The translations under genes were made by a program, and so were the position numbers. Below are positions 1-8,894 of a DNA stretch of 20,093 nucleotides, one piece after another (within the stretch, counting starts at the first letter, position 1; each line of letters begins with the position of its first letter). The DNA comes from JBDRGX01 sp043817485 [NCBI: bacterium] (GTDB lineage Bacteria; JBDRGX01): contig JBDRGX010000105.1 of assembly GCA_043817485.1 (NCBI GenBank), positions 1 to 20,093 of the forward strand. The letters run 5' to 3'. Below the pieces are notes generated by a model. That model was not told the DNA's origin, ran no database searches, and was given only the letters and a program-made list of their open reading frames with translations.

Positions 1-127
1 ATTTCTATTTTAAAATTGTTAATTTTACTAAATATGAAAATATTAAATTTTGTTTATTTTTTAAAAAAATCTCCTGAAAAATTAAATAAATTTCCTGTTT
101 TTTTTATCATATTCTTTCATATTATTT

Positions 128-206
128 TTGACAATACCAAAGCAAAATTTTTAAAATTAAAAATTTTTTAAATAAGTTGACAATTCTAAAAATTTAATAA
201 AATAAT
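128..206 (+). promoter_or_regulatory. candidate promoter(s) of carB
   Basis: Two exact TTGACA hexamers lie upstream of carB. The one at 128-133 is followed after 18 bases by TAAAAT (152-157). The one at 177-182 is followed after 18 bases by AATAAT (201-206). Each pairing matches a sigma70 -10 box at five of six positions but has a longer than ideal spacer. The surrounding DNA is so AT-rich that -10-like strings are expected by chance. I see no attenuator, PyrR site or riboswitch-like structure in bases 1-247, and no other gene there. Confidence 0.4.
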
Positions 207-247
207 TAAAAACATTTAATTATAAATTAATATTTAATGGAGAAAAT

Positions 248-3200
248 ATGCCTAAAAGAACAGATATTAAAAAAATTTTAATTATTGGATCTGGGCCTAT
301 TGTCATTGGACAAGCTTGTGAATTTGATTATTCTGGAACTCAATCTTGTAAAGTTTTAAAAGAAGATGGATATGAAATTATTTTAATTAATTCAAATCCA
401 GCTACTATTATGACTGATCCTCAAATAGCAGATAAAACTTATATAGAACCAATAAATATACAAACTATAGAAAAAATTATTGCAAAAGAAAGACCAGATG
501 CAATTTTACCTACTCTTGGAGGACAAACAGGTTTAAATATAGCAGTAGAATTAGCTAAAGCTGGAATTTTAGATAAATATGGTGTAGAAATGATAGGTGC
601 TAATTTAACAATTATTGAAAAAGCTGAAAATAGAAATTTATTTAAACAAGCAATGCAAAATATCAATTTAGATTTACCACAAAGTGATTGTGCTCATAAT
701 TTAGATGAAGCTATTGAAATAGCCATTAAAATAGGCTTTCCAGTAATTATAAGACCTGCATTTACATTAGGAGGATCAGGTAGTAGTATTGCTTATAATT
801 TGGATGAATTTAAAGCATTAGCTAATTTTGGATTATCTCAAAGTCCTATTTCTGAAATATTAATAGAAGAATCGGTAATTGGTTGGAAAGAATATGAATT
901 AGAAGTAATGAGAGATAAAAATGATAATGTAGTAATTGTTTGTTCTATTGAAAACTTTGATGCTATGGGTATTCATACTGGTGATAGTATTACAGTGGCT
1001 CCATCTCAAACTCTTACTGATAAAGAATATCAAAATATGAGAAATGCATCAATTGCTATTATGAAAGAAATTGGAGTAAGCACTGGTGGCTCTAATATTC
1101 AATTTGCTATAAATCCAATAAATGGTCGAATGGTTGTAATAGAAATGAATCCAAGAGTATCTCGTAGTTCTGCTTTAGCTTCAAAAGCAACTGGTTTTCC
1201 TATTGCTAAAATTGCTGCAAAATTAGCTGTAGGATATACACTTGAAGAAATTCCTAATGATATTACAAAAAAAACTCCATCTTGTTTTGAACCAAGTATA
1301 GATTATGTAGTAGTTAAAATTCCTCGTTGGACATTTGAAAAATTTCCAGATGCTGAACCAACTCTTACTACACAAATGAAATCTGTTGGAGAAGTAATGG
1401 CAATAGGACGGACATTTAAAGAAGCCTTACAAAAAGGTATTAGATCTTTAGAACAAGGACAATCTGGATTAGAAATAAACGAAAAAAATGAAATAGATAA
1501 AAATTTAATTATTGAAAAATTAAAAATACCAAATCCCGATAGAATTTTTTATATTAAATATGCTTTCGAAAATAATTTTTCTCTTGAAAAAATTGCAGAT
1601 TTAACAAAAATAGATAAATGGTTTCTTTTTAACATTCAAGAAATTGTTAATTTTGAAAATGAAATAAAAAAAATTAATTTTTGTAATTCTGAAAATGAAA
1701 TAAAATCTATTTTAGAAAAAGCAAAAAAAATGGGTTTTTCTGATTGTCAAATAGCAAATTTTTTAAATAAAACAGAAATAGAAATTAGAAATTTAAGAAA
1801 AAAATTAAATATCCTACCTACTTTTAAATTAGTTGATACTTGTGCTGCAGAATTTCCAGCATATACTCCTTATTATTATTCTACTTATGAACAAGAAGAT
1901 GAAGTTCAAGTTTCTAATAAGAAAAAAATAGTAATTTTAGGAGCAGGTCCTAATAGAATTGGACAAGGAATTGAATTTGATTATTGTTGTGTTCATGCAG
2001 CATTTGCTTTAAAAGAAATTGGTTATGAAACAATTATGATAAACAGTAATCCAGAAACTGTAAGTACAGATTATGATACTTCAGATAAATTATATTTTGA
2101 ACCAATTGCTTTAGAAAATATTTTGGATATTGTTGAAAAAGAAAATCCAGATGGTGTTATTGTTCAATTTGGAGGACAAACTCCTTTAAAATTATCTTTA
2201 GCACTAAAAAAAAATGGAGTTAAAATCATAGGAACCACTCCAGAAAATATTGATATTGCTGAAGATAGAAAAAAATTTAATGAAATTATTCATAAACTTA
2301 ATTTGAAACAACCTGAAAGTGGAACTGCTTTTTCTTATGAAGAAGCAATCAATGTAGTGAAAAATTTAAAATATCCAATTTTGGTAAGACCTTCTTATGT
2401 TTTAGGTGGTAGAGCAATGGAAATAGTTTATGATGACAAAAATTTATTTAATTACATTCATTTTGCTGTAAAAGCTTCTTCTGAACATCCAATTTTAATA
2501 GATCGTTTTTTAGAAGATGCTATAGAACTTGATGTTGATGCAATATCAGATGGAGAAGAAGTAGTTATTGCTGGAATTATGGAACATATAGAAGAAGCTG
2601 GTATTCATTCTGGAGATAGTGCTTGTATTTTACCTCCTTTTTCTATTAAAAAAGAAATTATTGAAGAAATAAAACAAAATACTGTTAAATTAACTTTGGC
2701 TTTAAATATAATTGGATTAATTAATATTCAATATGCAATTAAAGATAATATTGTTTATGTATTAGAAGTAAATCCACGAGCATCAAGAACTATTCCTTTT
2801 GTTTCTAAAGCTACAAATATTCAATGGGCAAAAATAGCAACTTGGTTAATGGTAGGAAAAAAAATAAAAGATTTGGGAATTAAAGAAGTAATTCCTTCAT
2901 ATTATTCTACCAAAGAAGTTGTAATGCCATTTATTAAATTTTCTAATGTTGATATTATATTAGGACCTGAAATGCGTTCTACTGGCGAAGTTATGGGAAT
3001 TGATAAAAATGTTAATAAATCTTTTGCTAAAGCATTATTAGCTGCTGGTTCTAAATTACCTCTTAAAGGAAATGTATTTATTTCTGTAGCAGATAAAGAT
3101 AAATCAAAAGTAATAAATATAGCAAAAGAATTAAAAAATCTAAATTATAATTTATTTTCCACTGAAGGAACAGCCAATTTTTTAAAACAACATAATATTT

Positions 3201-3463
3201 TAGTTAAAACTATTGCAAAAATTCAAGAAGGACATCCTAATGTTATTGATTATATGAAAAATAATCAAATAGATTTTGTAATTAATACACCAATAGGAAA
3301 AGGTCCTAAAACTGATGAATTTAAAATAAGAAGACAAACTATTTTAAATAATCTTACTTATGTCACTACTATTACTGGAGCAAAAGCATTAGTAGATGCT
3401 TTAAAAATATTACAAAAAGAAGATTTGGAAGTAATGGCTTTACAAGAATATTATTGTTTATAA
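248..3463 (+). CDS. carB: carbamoyl-phosphate synthase large subunit
   Basis: This enzyme makes carbamoyl phosphate from bicarbonate, two ATP and ammonia delivered by the glutaminase subunit CarA, feeding pyrimidine and arginine synthesis in the cytoplasm. At 1071 residues it has the full family length and the duplicated architecture. The N-half has a pre-ATP-grasp start ([18 protein letters not shown]) and an ATP-grasp motif [12 protein letters not shown] at 169-180. A helical middle region follows. The C-half repeats the pattern ([15 protein letters not shown] near 561, RPSYVLGG near 713). The last roughly 130 residues are an MGS-like allosteric domain. In that domain STEGTA (about 970) and the lysine of AKIQEG align with the UMP-pocket threonines and lysine of the E. 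coli enzyme, so UMP inhibition may be retained. GGAGA sits just before the ATG. No carA lies within the 247 bases upstream or the gene downstream, so the small subunit must be encoded elsewhere. Arginine is almost always AGA and third positions are very AT-rich. Confidence 0.98.
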   Translation: MPKRTDIKKILIIGSGPIVIGQACEFDYSGTQSCKVLKEDGYEIILINSNPATIMTDPQIADKTYIEPINIQTIEKIIAKERPDAILPTLGGQTGLNIAVELAKAGILDKYGVEMIGANLTIIEKAENRNLFKQAMQNINLDLPQSDCAHNLDEAIEIAIKIGFPVIIRPAFTLGGSGSSIAYNLDEFKALANFGLSQSPISEILIEESVIGWKEYELEVMRDKNDNVVIVCSIENFDAMGIHTGDSITVAPSQTLTDKEYQNMRNASIAIMKEIGVSTGGSNIQFAINPINGRMVVIEMNPRVSRSSALASKATGFPIAKIAAKLAVGYTLEEIPNDITKKTPSCFEPSIDYVVVKIPRWTFEKFPDAEPTLTTQMKSVGEVMAIGRTFKEALQKGIRSLEQGQSGLEINEKNEIDKNLIIEKLKIPNPDRIFYIKYAFENNFSLEKIADLTKIDKWFLFNIQEIVNFENEIKKINFCNSENEIKSILEKAKKMGFSDCQIANFLNKTEIEIRNLRKKLNILPTFKLVDTCAAEFPAYTPYYYSTYEQEDEVQVSNKKKIVILGAGPNRIGQGIEFDYCCVHAAFALKEIGYETIMINSNPETVSTDYDTSDKLYFEPIALENILDIVEKENPDGVIVQFGGQTPLKLSLALKKNGVKIIGTTPENIDIAEDRKKFNEIIHKLNLKQPESGTAFSYEEAINVVKNLKYPILVRPSYVLGGRAMEIVYDDKNLFNYIHFAVKASSEHPILIDRFLEDAIELDVDAISDGEEVVIAGIMEHIEEAGIHSGDSACILPPFSIKKEIIEEIKQNTVKLTLALNIIGLINIQYAIKDNIVYVLEVNPRASRTIPFVSKATNIQWAKIATWLMVGKKIKDLGIKEVIPSYYSTKEVVMPFIKFSNVDIILGPEMRSTGEVMGIDKNVNKSFAKALLAAGSKLPLKGNVFISVADKDKSKVINIAKELKNLNYNLFSTEGTANFLKQHNILVKTIAKIQEGHPNVIDYMKNNQIDFVINTPIGKGPKTDEFKIRRQTILNNLTYVTTITGAKALVDALKILQKEDLEVMALQEYYCL

Positions 3464-3512
3464 TATCAGGAAATGATGTGGTTTATGTGATAAATTGTTT
3501 TATGGAAAAAAA

Positions 3513-5645
3513 ATGAAAAAAATATTCATTATCTTGGGGATAGTGTTGTTAGTCTTGACAGCTTATTCTGAAGAAATTATAGTTTCAAACCGTTATATTG
3601 AATTTATCACTCTCTATGAGTTTCATACAGATTATATTAAGATTATATCATTAGGTAAAGTAGTTTTTTGTGAGAACTCTGATAAAATTTTTTTTTGCAC
3701 GCCAAGTCTTTACTCAGAGAAAGATATTTACGATATTGAGGTTAGTGAAAATATAAAAGTTTATGATTTTGCAACAAGAAAAGACGAATGGCGGGGTGCA
3801 ACCTATGAAAATGTCTACTTTACTTTGAAGACTGATGGTATTTCAGGAGAACCTTTCTCCTACTGGATAAGCTTTAAGACAAAGAGGTTGCCACTTTTAC
3901 ATACGCTCTCTCAAATTAAAAAGGATGTAGAACAGCAACTGGGAATTAATGTTACTCCTTCAGAGATTACGGATAAAAATATACGCATTATAGCTATACC
4001 AAAAAACTCTATAGTTAAAAAGATCTCAGGTTTTTTTCCATCTAAGAAGATTGTCTGGAATGGATGGGAATTATTTATTTATGACTGCACAAAGATAAAG
4101 GAAAGCCTATCTTTTCGTCTCAGATTTGTTGTCAAGGAGGAAATTTCTGAGATTAGCCCTCAAGATCTTTTAGACTTTATTGGAGATGGCGTTGAAGAAG
4201 ATAATGCTAACTTTATTGTTCAGGCAGAAGAAAAAGAAAAATCTATTGTTTTTGACTGGAAACAGTTTTTAAAGAATTCTTGCCATAGTGGAGCTACTTC
4301 AGAAACTATTCATCTCCCTTTGGGTTTGAAATGGAGGCATAATATAGAAGCTGCATCCTTCTCTCAGGTCATAGCAAATGGAATACTCTATGTAGGTGCA
4401 GCTGAAAGGGTCTATTCCTTAGACTGTAATACTGGTCAGACTATATGGGAAGTAAGTCTTGATGATTATATCTCCTCTTCTCCTGCCATAGATAAAGATA
4501 TGTTCTATGTTGGAGCAAGTAATTACTCTATCTATGCTTTAGACCTTAAAAATGGTAAAGTGAGATGGAGATATAAGACAGAAGGGGTTATAAATTCTTC
4601 TCCCTGCGTTACCGATAAAATGGTCTATTTTGCCTCGTTTGATGGCTATCTCTATGCCTTAGATAAGAATGGAAGGTTGATCTGGAGATATAAAACGAGT
4701 GGATGGCGAAATGACTCTAAAATTACATCTTCTCCTGCCTTTTATAACAATACAATCTATTCTGCTTCGATTGATGGCTGTGTCTACGCAATCAAAGCAG
4801 ATGGTACTTCTATAAAATGGATAACAAGGGTTGGAGAAGGAATAGAGTCTTCTCCAACTGTGAGTTCAGGAGTAGTTTATATTGGCTCTGAAAATGGTAA
4901 TCTCTATGGATTAGATAGCGAAACAGGAAAGATTCTTTGGCAGGTAAAAAGTGAAGGTGCAATTAAGTCATCACCTGTAGTTGCTAATGGCACAGTCTTT
5001 ATTGCTTCAAGTGATATGAACCTTTATGCCTTAGATACTAAAACTGGCAAATTATTTTGGAAACACTATATTGGTCGAGACCCTTTATATTCTTCTCCTT
5101 GTGTGGCTAATGACCTTATCTTTGTTACCACTAATAATGGTGTTGAGGCTTTAGAAACAAAAACAGGAAGGCTGATATGGAGCTATGAGACAGAGAAGGC
5201 TCCATCAACCCTCAACTCCCCTTCATTATCTGATGGTATGCTCTTTATACAGGCAAATGATAACATTTATGGACTATCTTCCTTCCAAGCAAACACTAAA
5301 AAGTGTGTTATGCCTGAAAGGTTTTGTTACACTGTATACTTTGATTTAGGTAAAACAAAAGCAAAAAAAGGTTCTATTAAAATATTAAATGAAGCAGTAG
5401 AAATTATCAAGAAATACCCAAATGCAAAAATACAAATTGAGGGACATACAGATAATATGCCGACATCTTTAGAAAACAAAATACTTTCAGAAAAAAGAGC
5501 TGGTGATATTACTTTTTGGTTTATCAAAAAGTACAATATTTCACAAGATAGAATTTCATCAATTGGTTATGGAGAGACAATGCCCGTATCTTCAAATAAA
5601 CAGAAGAATAGAAGGGTAGAAATTATTATTTTACCTGAGGAATAA
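3513..5645 (+). CDS. secreted PQQ-repeat beta-propeller protein with C-terminal OmpA domain
   Basis: The protein is about 710 residues from the chosen ATG. An in-frame TTG at 3495 would add six residues, but the ATG begins a clean signal peptide (MKKIFIILGIV... ending around TAYS/EE) and has GGA 7 bases upstream. Residues up to about 255 form an N-terminal region I do not recognise. About 273-594 consists of repeated blades of the type 'SSPxVxxGxVYxGSxxGxLYALDxxTGxxxW', the PQQ/quinoprotein-like propeller seen in BamB-like proteins. From about 600 comes an OmpA C-terminal domain with FDLG, GHTDN, LSEKRA and GYGE motifs, including the Asp and Arg that in this family bind diaminopimelate of peptidoglycan. 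The likely place is the periplasm or outer membrane, anchored to the cell wall. Whether it binds PQQ is unknown, and many such propellers are purely structural. It uses AGG, CTC and GTC codons far more than carB, hinting at a different origin. An esterase gene follows after 4 bases. Confidence 0.85.
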   Translation: MKKIFIILGIVLLVLTAYSEEIIVSNRYIEFITLYEFHTDYIKIISLGKVVFCENSDKIFFCTPSLYSEKDIYDIEVSENIKVYDFATRKDEWRGATYENVYFTLKTDGISGEPFSYWISFKTKRLPLLHTLSQIKKDVEQQLGINVTPSEITDKNIRIIAIPKNSIVKKISGFFPSKKIVWNGWELFIYDCTKIKESLSFRLRFVVKEEISEISPQDLLDFIGDGVEEDNANFIVQAEEKEKSIVFDWKQFLKNSCHSGATSETIHLPLGLKWRHNIEAASFSQVIANGILYVGAAERVYSLDCNTGQTIWEVSLDDYISSSPAIDKDMFYVGASNYSIYALDLKNGKVRWRYKTEGVINSSPCVTDKMVYFASFDGYLYALDKNGRLIWRYKTSGWRNDSKITSSPAFYNNTIYSASIDGCVYAIKADGTSIKWITRVGEGIESSPTVSSGVVYIGSENGNLYGLDSETGKILWQVKSEGAIKSSPVVANGTVFIASSDMNLYALDTKTGKLFWKHYIGRDPLYSSPCVANDLIFVTTNNGVEALETKTGRLIWSYETEKAPSTLNSPSLSDGMLFIQANDNIYGLSSFQANTKKCVMPERFCYTVYFDLGKTKAKKGSIKILNEAVEIIKKYPNAKIQIEGHTDNMPTSLENKILSEKRAGDITFWFIKKYNISQDRISSIGYGETMPVSSNKQKNRRVEIIILPEE

Positions 5646-5649
5646 TAAA

Positions 5650-7065
5650 ATGAAAAAAATAATTTGTATTATTTTTCTATTATTTGCAGGAACTCTTTTT
5701 GCCGAAACAAGAAGAGGTATTATTAAAACATCTAATCCAACAAATAGAAAATTATAATTTTTTTACTATATTCCAAAAATAGCATCATTCAAAAGGATGC
5801 CTGTTTTAATAGCTTTTCCAGGACTTAGTGGAAGTGGAATACAATTTATCAGTCCAAGGTGGGCAAAATTTTCTGAGGAAAATGGGTTTGTTATTATATC
5901 TCCAAGCTTTCAATTCAATCGAGAAGATTGGGAAAAAAGAAAAAGTTATCAATACCCAAATATTTGGTCAGGAAATGTTTTGCTTAAAATAATTGATGAG
6001 GTAGGAAAAAAGGTTAAAATTTCAAAAAATGAGCTGTATCTTTTTGGTTTTTCTGCAGGGGCCCAGTTTGCCCATCGTTTTGCTTTATGGAAACCTGAAA
6101 TGTGTAAAGCTGTTGCTGCCCATGCACTTGGTGGTGTTACCCTTCCAGAAAAATGGATACCTGTAAAATTTCTTCTTACCATTGGTGGAAAAGATATTAT
6201 GGATAGAAAAGAGAATGTCAGCCGATTCACTGAAGCTTGTAAAAATCTAAACATTTCTGTGGTTTTTAATGAGTATCCAGGAATAGGTCATACACTTATA
6301 GAAGATCAGATAGAAATGTCTCTAAAGTTTTTTACAGAAGGCAGAAAAAGTCAAAAAGCTAAACCAAATGACAAGAGAACAATTGAAATTAATTTCAAAA
6401 CTTGTTTGAACGGCATGAGTTTAAAAGAGATTGCAGATTTTAGAATCCAAAAAACAAAGGAATATTCATTTCTTGGGATATTTTCTCCTAAGTACCACCC
6501 ATTAAAAGTCCCTCACGACAAAATCTATAGAGCAATTTCTCCTTGTATTAATTGGCAAGATAGTGCTCAATTCTATATATCCAACCCCTATCTTTTGATC
6601 ATCTGTAGTTGTGCAAATCATGTAACACCACTTATGATTAACTGTCTAAATCCTAAAGTAGAGTATTCCAATAAGGTTATTAAAGAGATATATAAGGGCG
6701 AGGATGCAGTTCGTTGGTTTGAGGATTTATATTCTTATCCAGACTATCCTGGAATTGTTAGAATATGGATGGTAAATGCTTATGATGCAGGTCTGTTTTA
6801 TGCAAATGTAGATATATCTCGCTCGTCAAATATTAGTCCATCCATCATGCCAGAAAATATAATAAACTCTGTCTATAGCAATTCAGGATTTTTTCATAAA
6901 GGACGGTATGGAACAAATAACTTGAGCCCTGCAGATCCAAAAGGTAGAATAAAGTTATTGAAAAAGGATATTTATACCTGCATTTATGTTAAACTTTGGA
7001 GAGAAAGACCAAAAAGCAAAAATCAATTAGAAGACTTTACATATATTGTAGAAGTGATTCCTTAA
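5650..7065 (+). pseudogene. secreted alpha/beta-hydrolase (PHB depolymerase/feruloyl esterase-like), interrupted by an in-frame stop
   Basis: An ATG at 5650, four bases after the preceding stop, starts a good signal peptide (MKKIICIIFLLFAGTLFAE). After 35 codons it meets TAA at 5755-5757. The same frame then continues openly through FYYIPK to an ATG at 5797 and on to 7065. The pieces together look like one exported hydrolase with a nonsense codon. In the 422-residue part after 5797, GFSAG holds the probable nucleophile (Ser86), IGGKD a likely acidic residue (Asp133) and GIGHT the histidine (His165). This is the fold of extracellular PHB depolymerases and feruloyl esterases. From about residue 190 to the end lies a C-terminal domain I do not recognise. 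Starting at 5797 would lose the signal peptide and first strand, and AAGG abuts that ATG with no spacing, so restart there is unlikely to work well. A sequencing error or true gene decay are both possible. Codon use resembles the gene before it. Confidence 0.75.
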
Positions 7066-7125
7066 AGATAGTAAAACCAATAGAACGATAAACTATGTGA
7101 AAACTCATAATCATCTTTTATTAAC

Positions 7126-7154
7126 TTGACAAAGTAGATTATAAGATATATAAA
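7126..7154 (+). promoter_or_regulatory. sigma70-like promoter of the PIN-PhoH gene
   Basis: TTGACA (7126-7131) is followed after exactly 17 bases by TATAAA (7149-7154). This is the best promoter match in the 317-base gap 7066-7382. Transcription would begin near 7161, giving a leader of about 220 bases before the ATG at 7383. The leader is AT-rich and holds only weak inverted repeats (for example TAACTC against GAGTTA around 7217-7271). I see no recognised riboswitch and nothing else in the gap. Confidence 0.7.
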
Positions 7155-7382
7155 TACAAAAAACAGTTAATAGAATAAAAAAAATATCATATACTATTTG
7201 GTATAAAAAAAACAAAATTATATATAACTCATGTAAATGTCTCTTTAAAAATATACCTATAAATAGAGTTAAGTGTTGATTAACGATATGTTGTGTGATA
7301 TAAAATAAAACATATGCAAGTTAAATTACACAAGAATACAAAAACAAAAAGTAATTAATGTAATATTTGTTGGAGGTATAAT

Positions 7383-8699
7383 ATGAAAACATTTGTTTTG
7401 GATACCAATGTTCTGCTTCATGACCCAAACTCCATATTTGTCTTTGAAGATAATGAAGTAATAATCCCCTTATGTGTAGTAGAAGAAATAGATAATCAAA
7501 AAAAGCGAATTGATGAAATTGGCAAAAATTCCAGACATGTTGCCAGAGTTTTAGATGAATTAAGAAAAAAACATTCTTTATTAGATGGAGTAAAATTAAA
7601 AAATAATGGATTATTACGAATAGAGATTCCTCCTTCTATTCTACCCAATGCTTTTCCAACAGGTTTAAATTCGCAAAAAGTAGATAATCAAATATTATCC
7701 TTAGCTATTCATTTAAAAAAAATCAAAAATAATCCTGTTATCCTTGTAAGTAAAGATATTACCATGAGAATAAAGGCAGATGCCCTTGGTTTATTTTGTC
7801 AGGATTATGAAAGAAATAAGGTTGATGTTGATAAATTTTATACAGGAACAACTATTTTAGAAACAGATTCAACAACTATAAATAAATTTTATACTGATAA
7901 CCGATTAAAAATAGATACCTCTTTTGAAGCAAATCAAAATATTACGCTTATTGACAAATCTAATCCATCTAATTTTAAACTTGGTCGTTATAATCTTAAA
8001 GAAAAAGCAATTTTTCCTCTTAAATCAGCTAATAATGTTGATCTATTCGGAATAAAAGCACATAATAAAGAACAGCAGTTTGCTATAGATATGCTTTTAG
8101 ATAATAAACTTCAACTTGTAACATTGATTGGTATTGCTGGAACAGGAAAAACTCTGCTTGCCCTTGCTGCTGGCTTAACAAAGGTAATTAAAAATAAGGA
8201 ATATCAAAAACTTTTGGTAACGAGACCAATTATTCCTGTTGGTAAAGATATTGGTTTTTTACCTGGGGATATAGATGCAAAGCTTATGCCAAGAATGCAA
8301 CCAATATCTGATAATCTATCGTTTTTATTTTCTTTACAGAACAAAAAACAATCTTCAAATTTAAGTTTAGAATCTTTAATTCATAATAAAATAGTTGAAT
8401 TAGAGGCACTTTCATATATTCGAGGCAGATCTATTCCAAATCAATTTATCATTGTTGATGAAGCACAAAATTTAAGTCCACACGAAATAAAAACAATTAT
8501 TACAAGAGCAGGAATTGGCACCAAAATTGTTATTACTGGGGATCATTATCAAATTGATAATCCATACCTTGATTCAAGCAGTAATGGCTTAACTTATTTA
8601 ATTGAAAGATTTAAAGGATCAGAAATATTTGGACATATTACGCTTGTTAAAGGAGAAAGATCCCAATTAGCAGAAATTGCTGCAAAATTACTGGATTAA
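7383..8699 (+). CDS. PIN domain-PhoH ATPase fusion protein (PhoH2 type)
   Basis: The 438-residue protein joins two domains. An N-terminal PIN nuclease domain (about 1-150) opens with FVLDTNVLLHD and keeps acidic residues typical of metal-dependent RNases (VVEEID, SKDITMR). A C-terminal PhoH ATPase domain (about 230-438) has Walker A GIAGTGKT near 250, Walker B IIVDEAQN near 358 and the family motifs TRPIIPVG and GDHYQID. This is the PhoH2/YlaK arrangement, reported in other bacteria as an RNA helicase-ribonuclease, probably cytoplasmic and acting on RNA. The length is normal and the ATG has a strong TGGAGG seven bases upstream. PhoH2 is often paired with a small antitoxin-like gene in actinobacteria. 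No such gene is seen here; its only upstream neighbour is the broken hydrolase. The E. coli phoH-like gene next to miaB lacks the PIN part, so this is not that gene. Confidence 0.92.
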   Translation: MKTFVLDTNVLLHDPNSIFVFEDNEVIIPLCVVEEIDNQKKRIDEIGKNSRHVARVLDELRKKHSLLDGVKLKNNGLLRIEIPPSILPNAFPTGLNSQKVDNQILSLAIHLKKIKNNPVILVSKDITMRIKADALGLFCQDYERNKVDVDKFYTGTTILETDSTTINKFYTDNRLKIDTSFEANQNITLIDKSNPSNFKLGRYNLKEKAIFPLKSANNVDLFGIKAHNKEQQFAIDMLLDNKLQLVTLIGIAGTGKTLLALAAGLTKVIKNKEYQKLLVTRPIIPVGKDIGFLPGDIDAKLMPRMQPISDNLSFLFSLQNKKQSSNLSLESLIHNKIVELEALSYIRGRSIPNQFIIVDEAQNLSPHEIKTIITRAGIGTKIVITGDHYQIDNPYLDSSSNGLTYLIERFKGSEIFGHITLVKGERSQLAEIAAKLLD

Positions 8700-8777
8700 A
8701 AATACGAAATCCAAAACAAATTTTCATTTTTCAATTTTTAATTTGAAATAAATGCAAATGGTTTTACTGATAATCCT

Positions 8778-8810
8778 AACCCCGAAGGGGTGGTATTATT
8801 GTGTAGAAAA
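8778..8810 (+). repeat. short hairpin repeat, CCCCGAAGGGG family
   Basis: AACCCCGAAGGGGTG is followed by a tail GTATTATTGTGTAGAAAA. The CCCC/GGGG arms form a tight hairpin. Close relatives lie on the opposite strand at 14014-14040 (same arms; tail ACATTGTTGTAGAA) and at 14071-14100 (arms GCCTGAAGGGC; tail ATATTATTATAGC). It sits between the PhoH2 gene and metG. It could act as a transcription barrier, but no U-tract follows directly, so I call it a dispersed repeat rather than a terminator. Confidence 0.6.
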
Positions 8811-8894
8811 TTTTCAATTTTCAATTTTTTCATTGTTTTGAATTTTTCCCCTTTTTTTAAAAAAATTAAGTAATTTTATTATAGGAGTTTATTA

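Noticed and set aside
439-666. Antisense frames inside carB and several other genes
   Set aside because: They lie fully inside strongly conserved genes, have no ribosome sites or family resemblance, and are shadows of the real frames.
3495-3512. TTG start adding six residues to the propeller-OmpA protein
   Set aside because: The ATG at 3513 gives a standard signal peptide directly and has an acceptable GGA upstream. The extra residues would precede the signal.
5755-5757. Recoded stop codon in the hydrolase gene
   Set aside because: TAA is the normal stop of nearly every gene here and no recoding signal is visible. Mutation or sequence error is simpler.
7217-7275. Inverted repeat TAACTC/GAGTTA as a riboswitch in the PhoH2 leader
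   Set aside because: A six-base pairing with a long AT-rich loop is expected by chance and matches no known riboswitch core.
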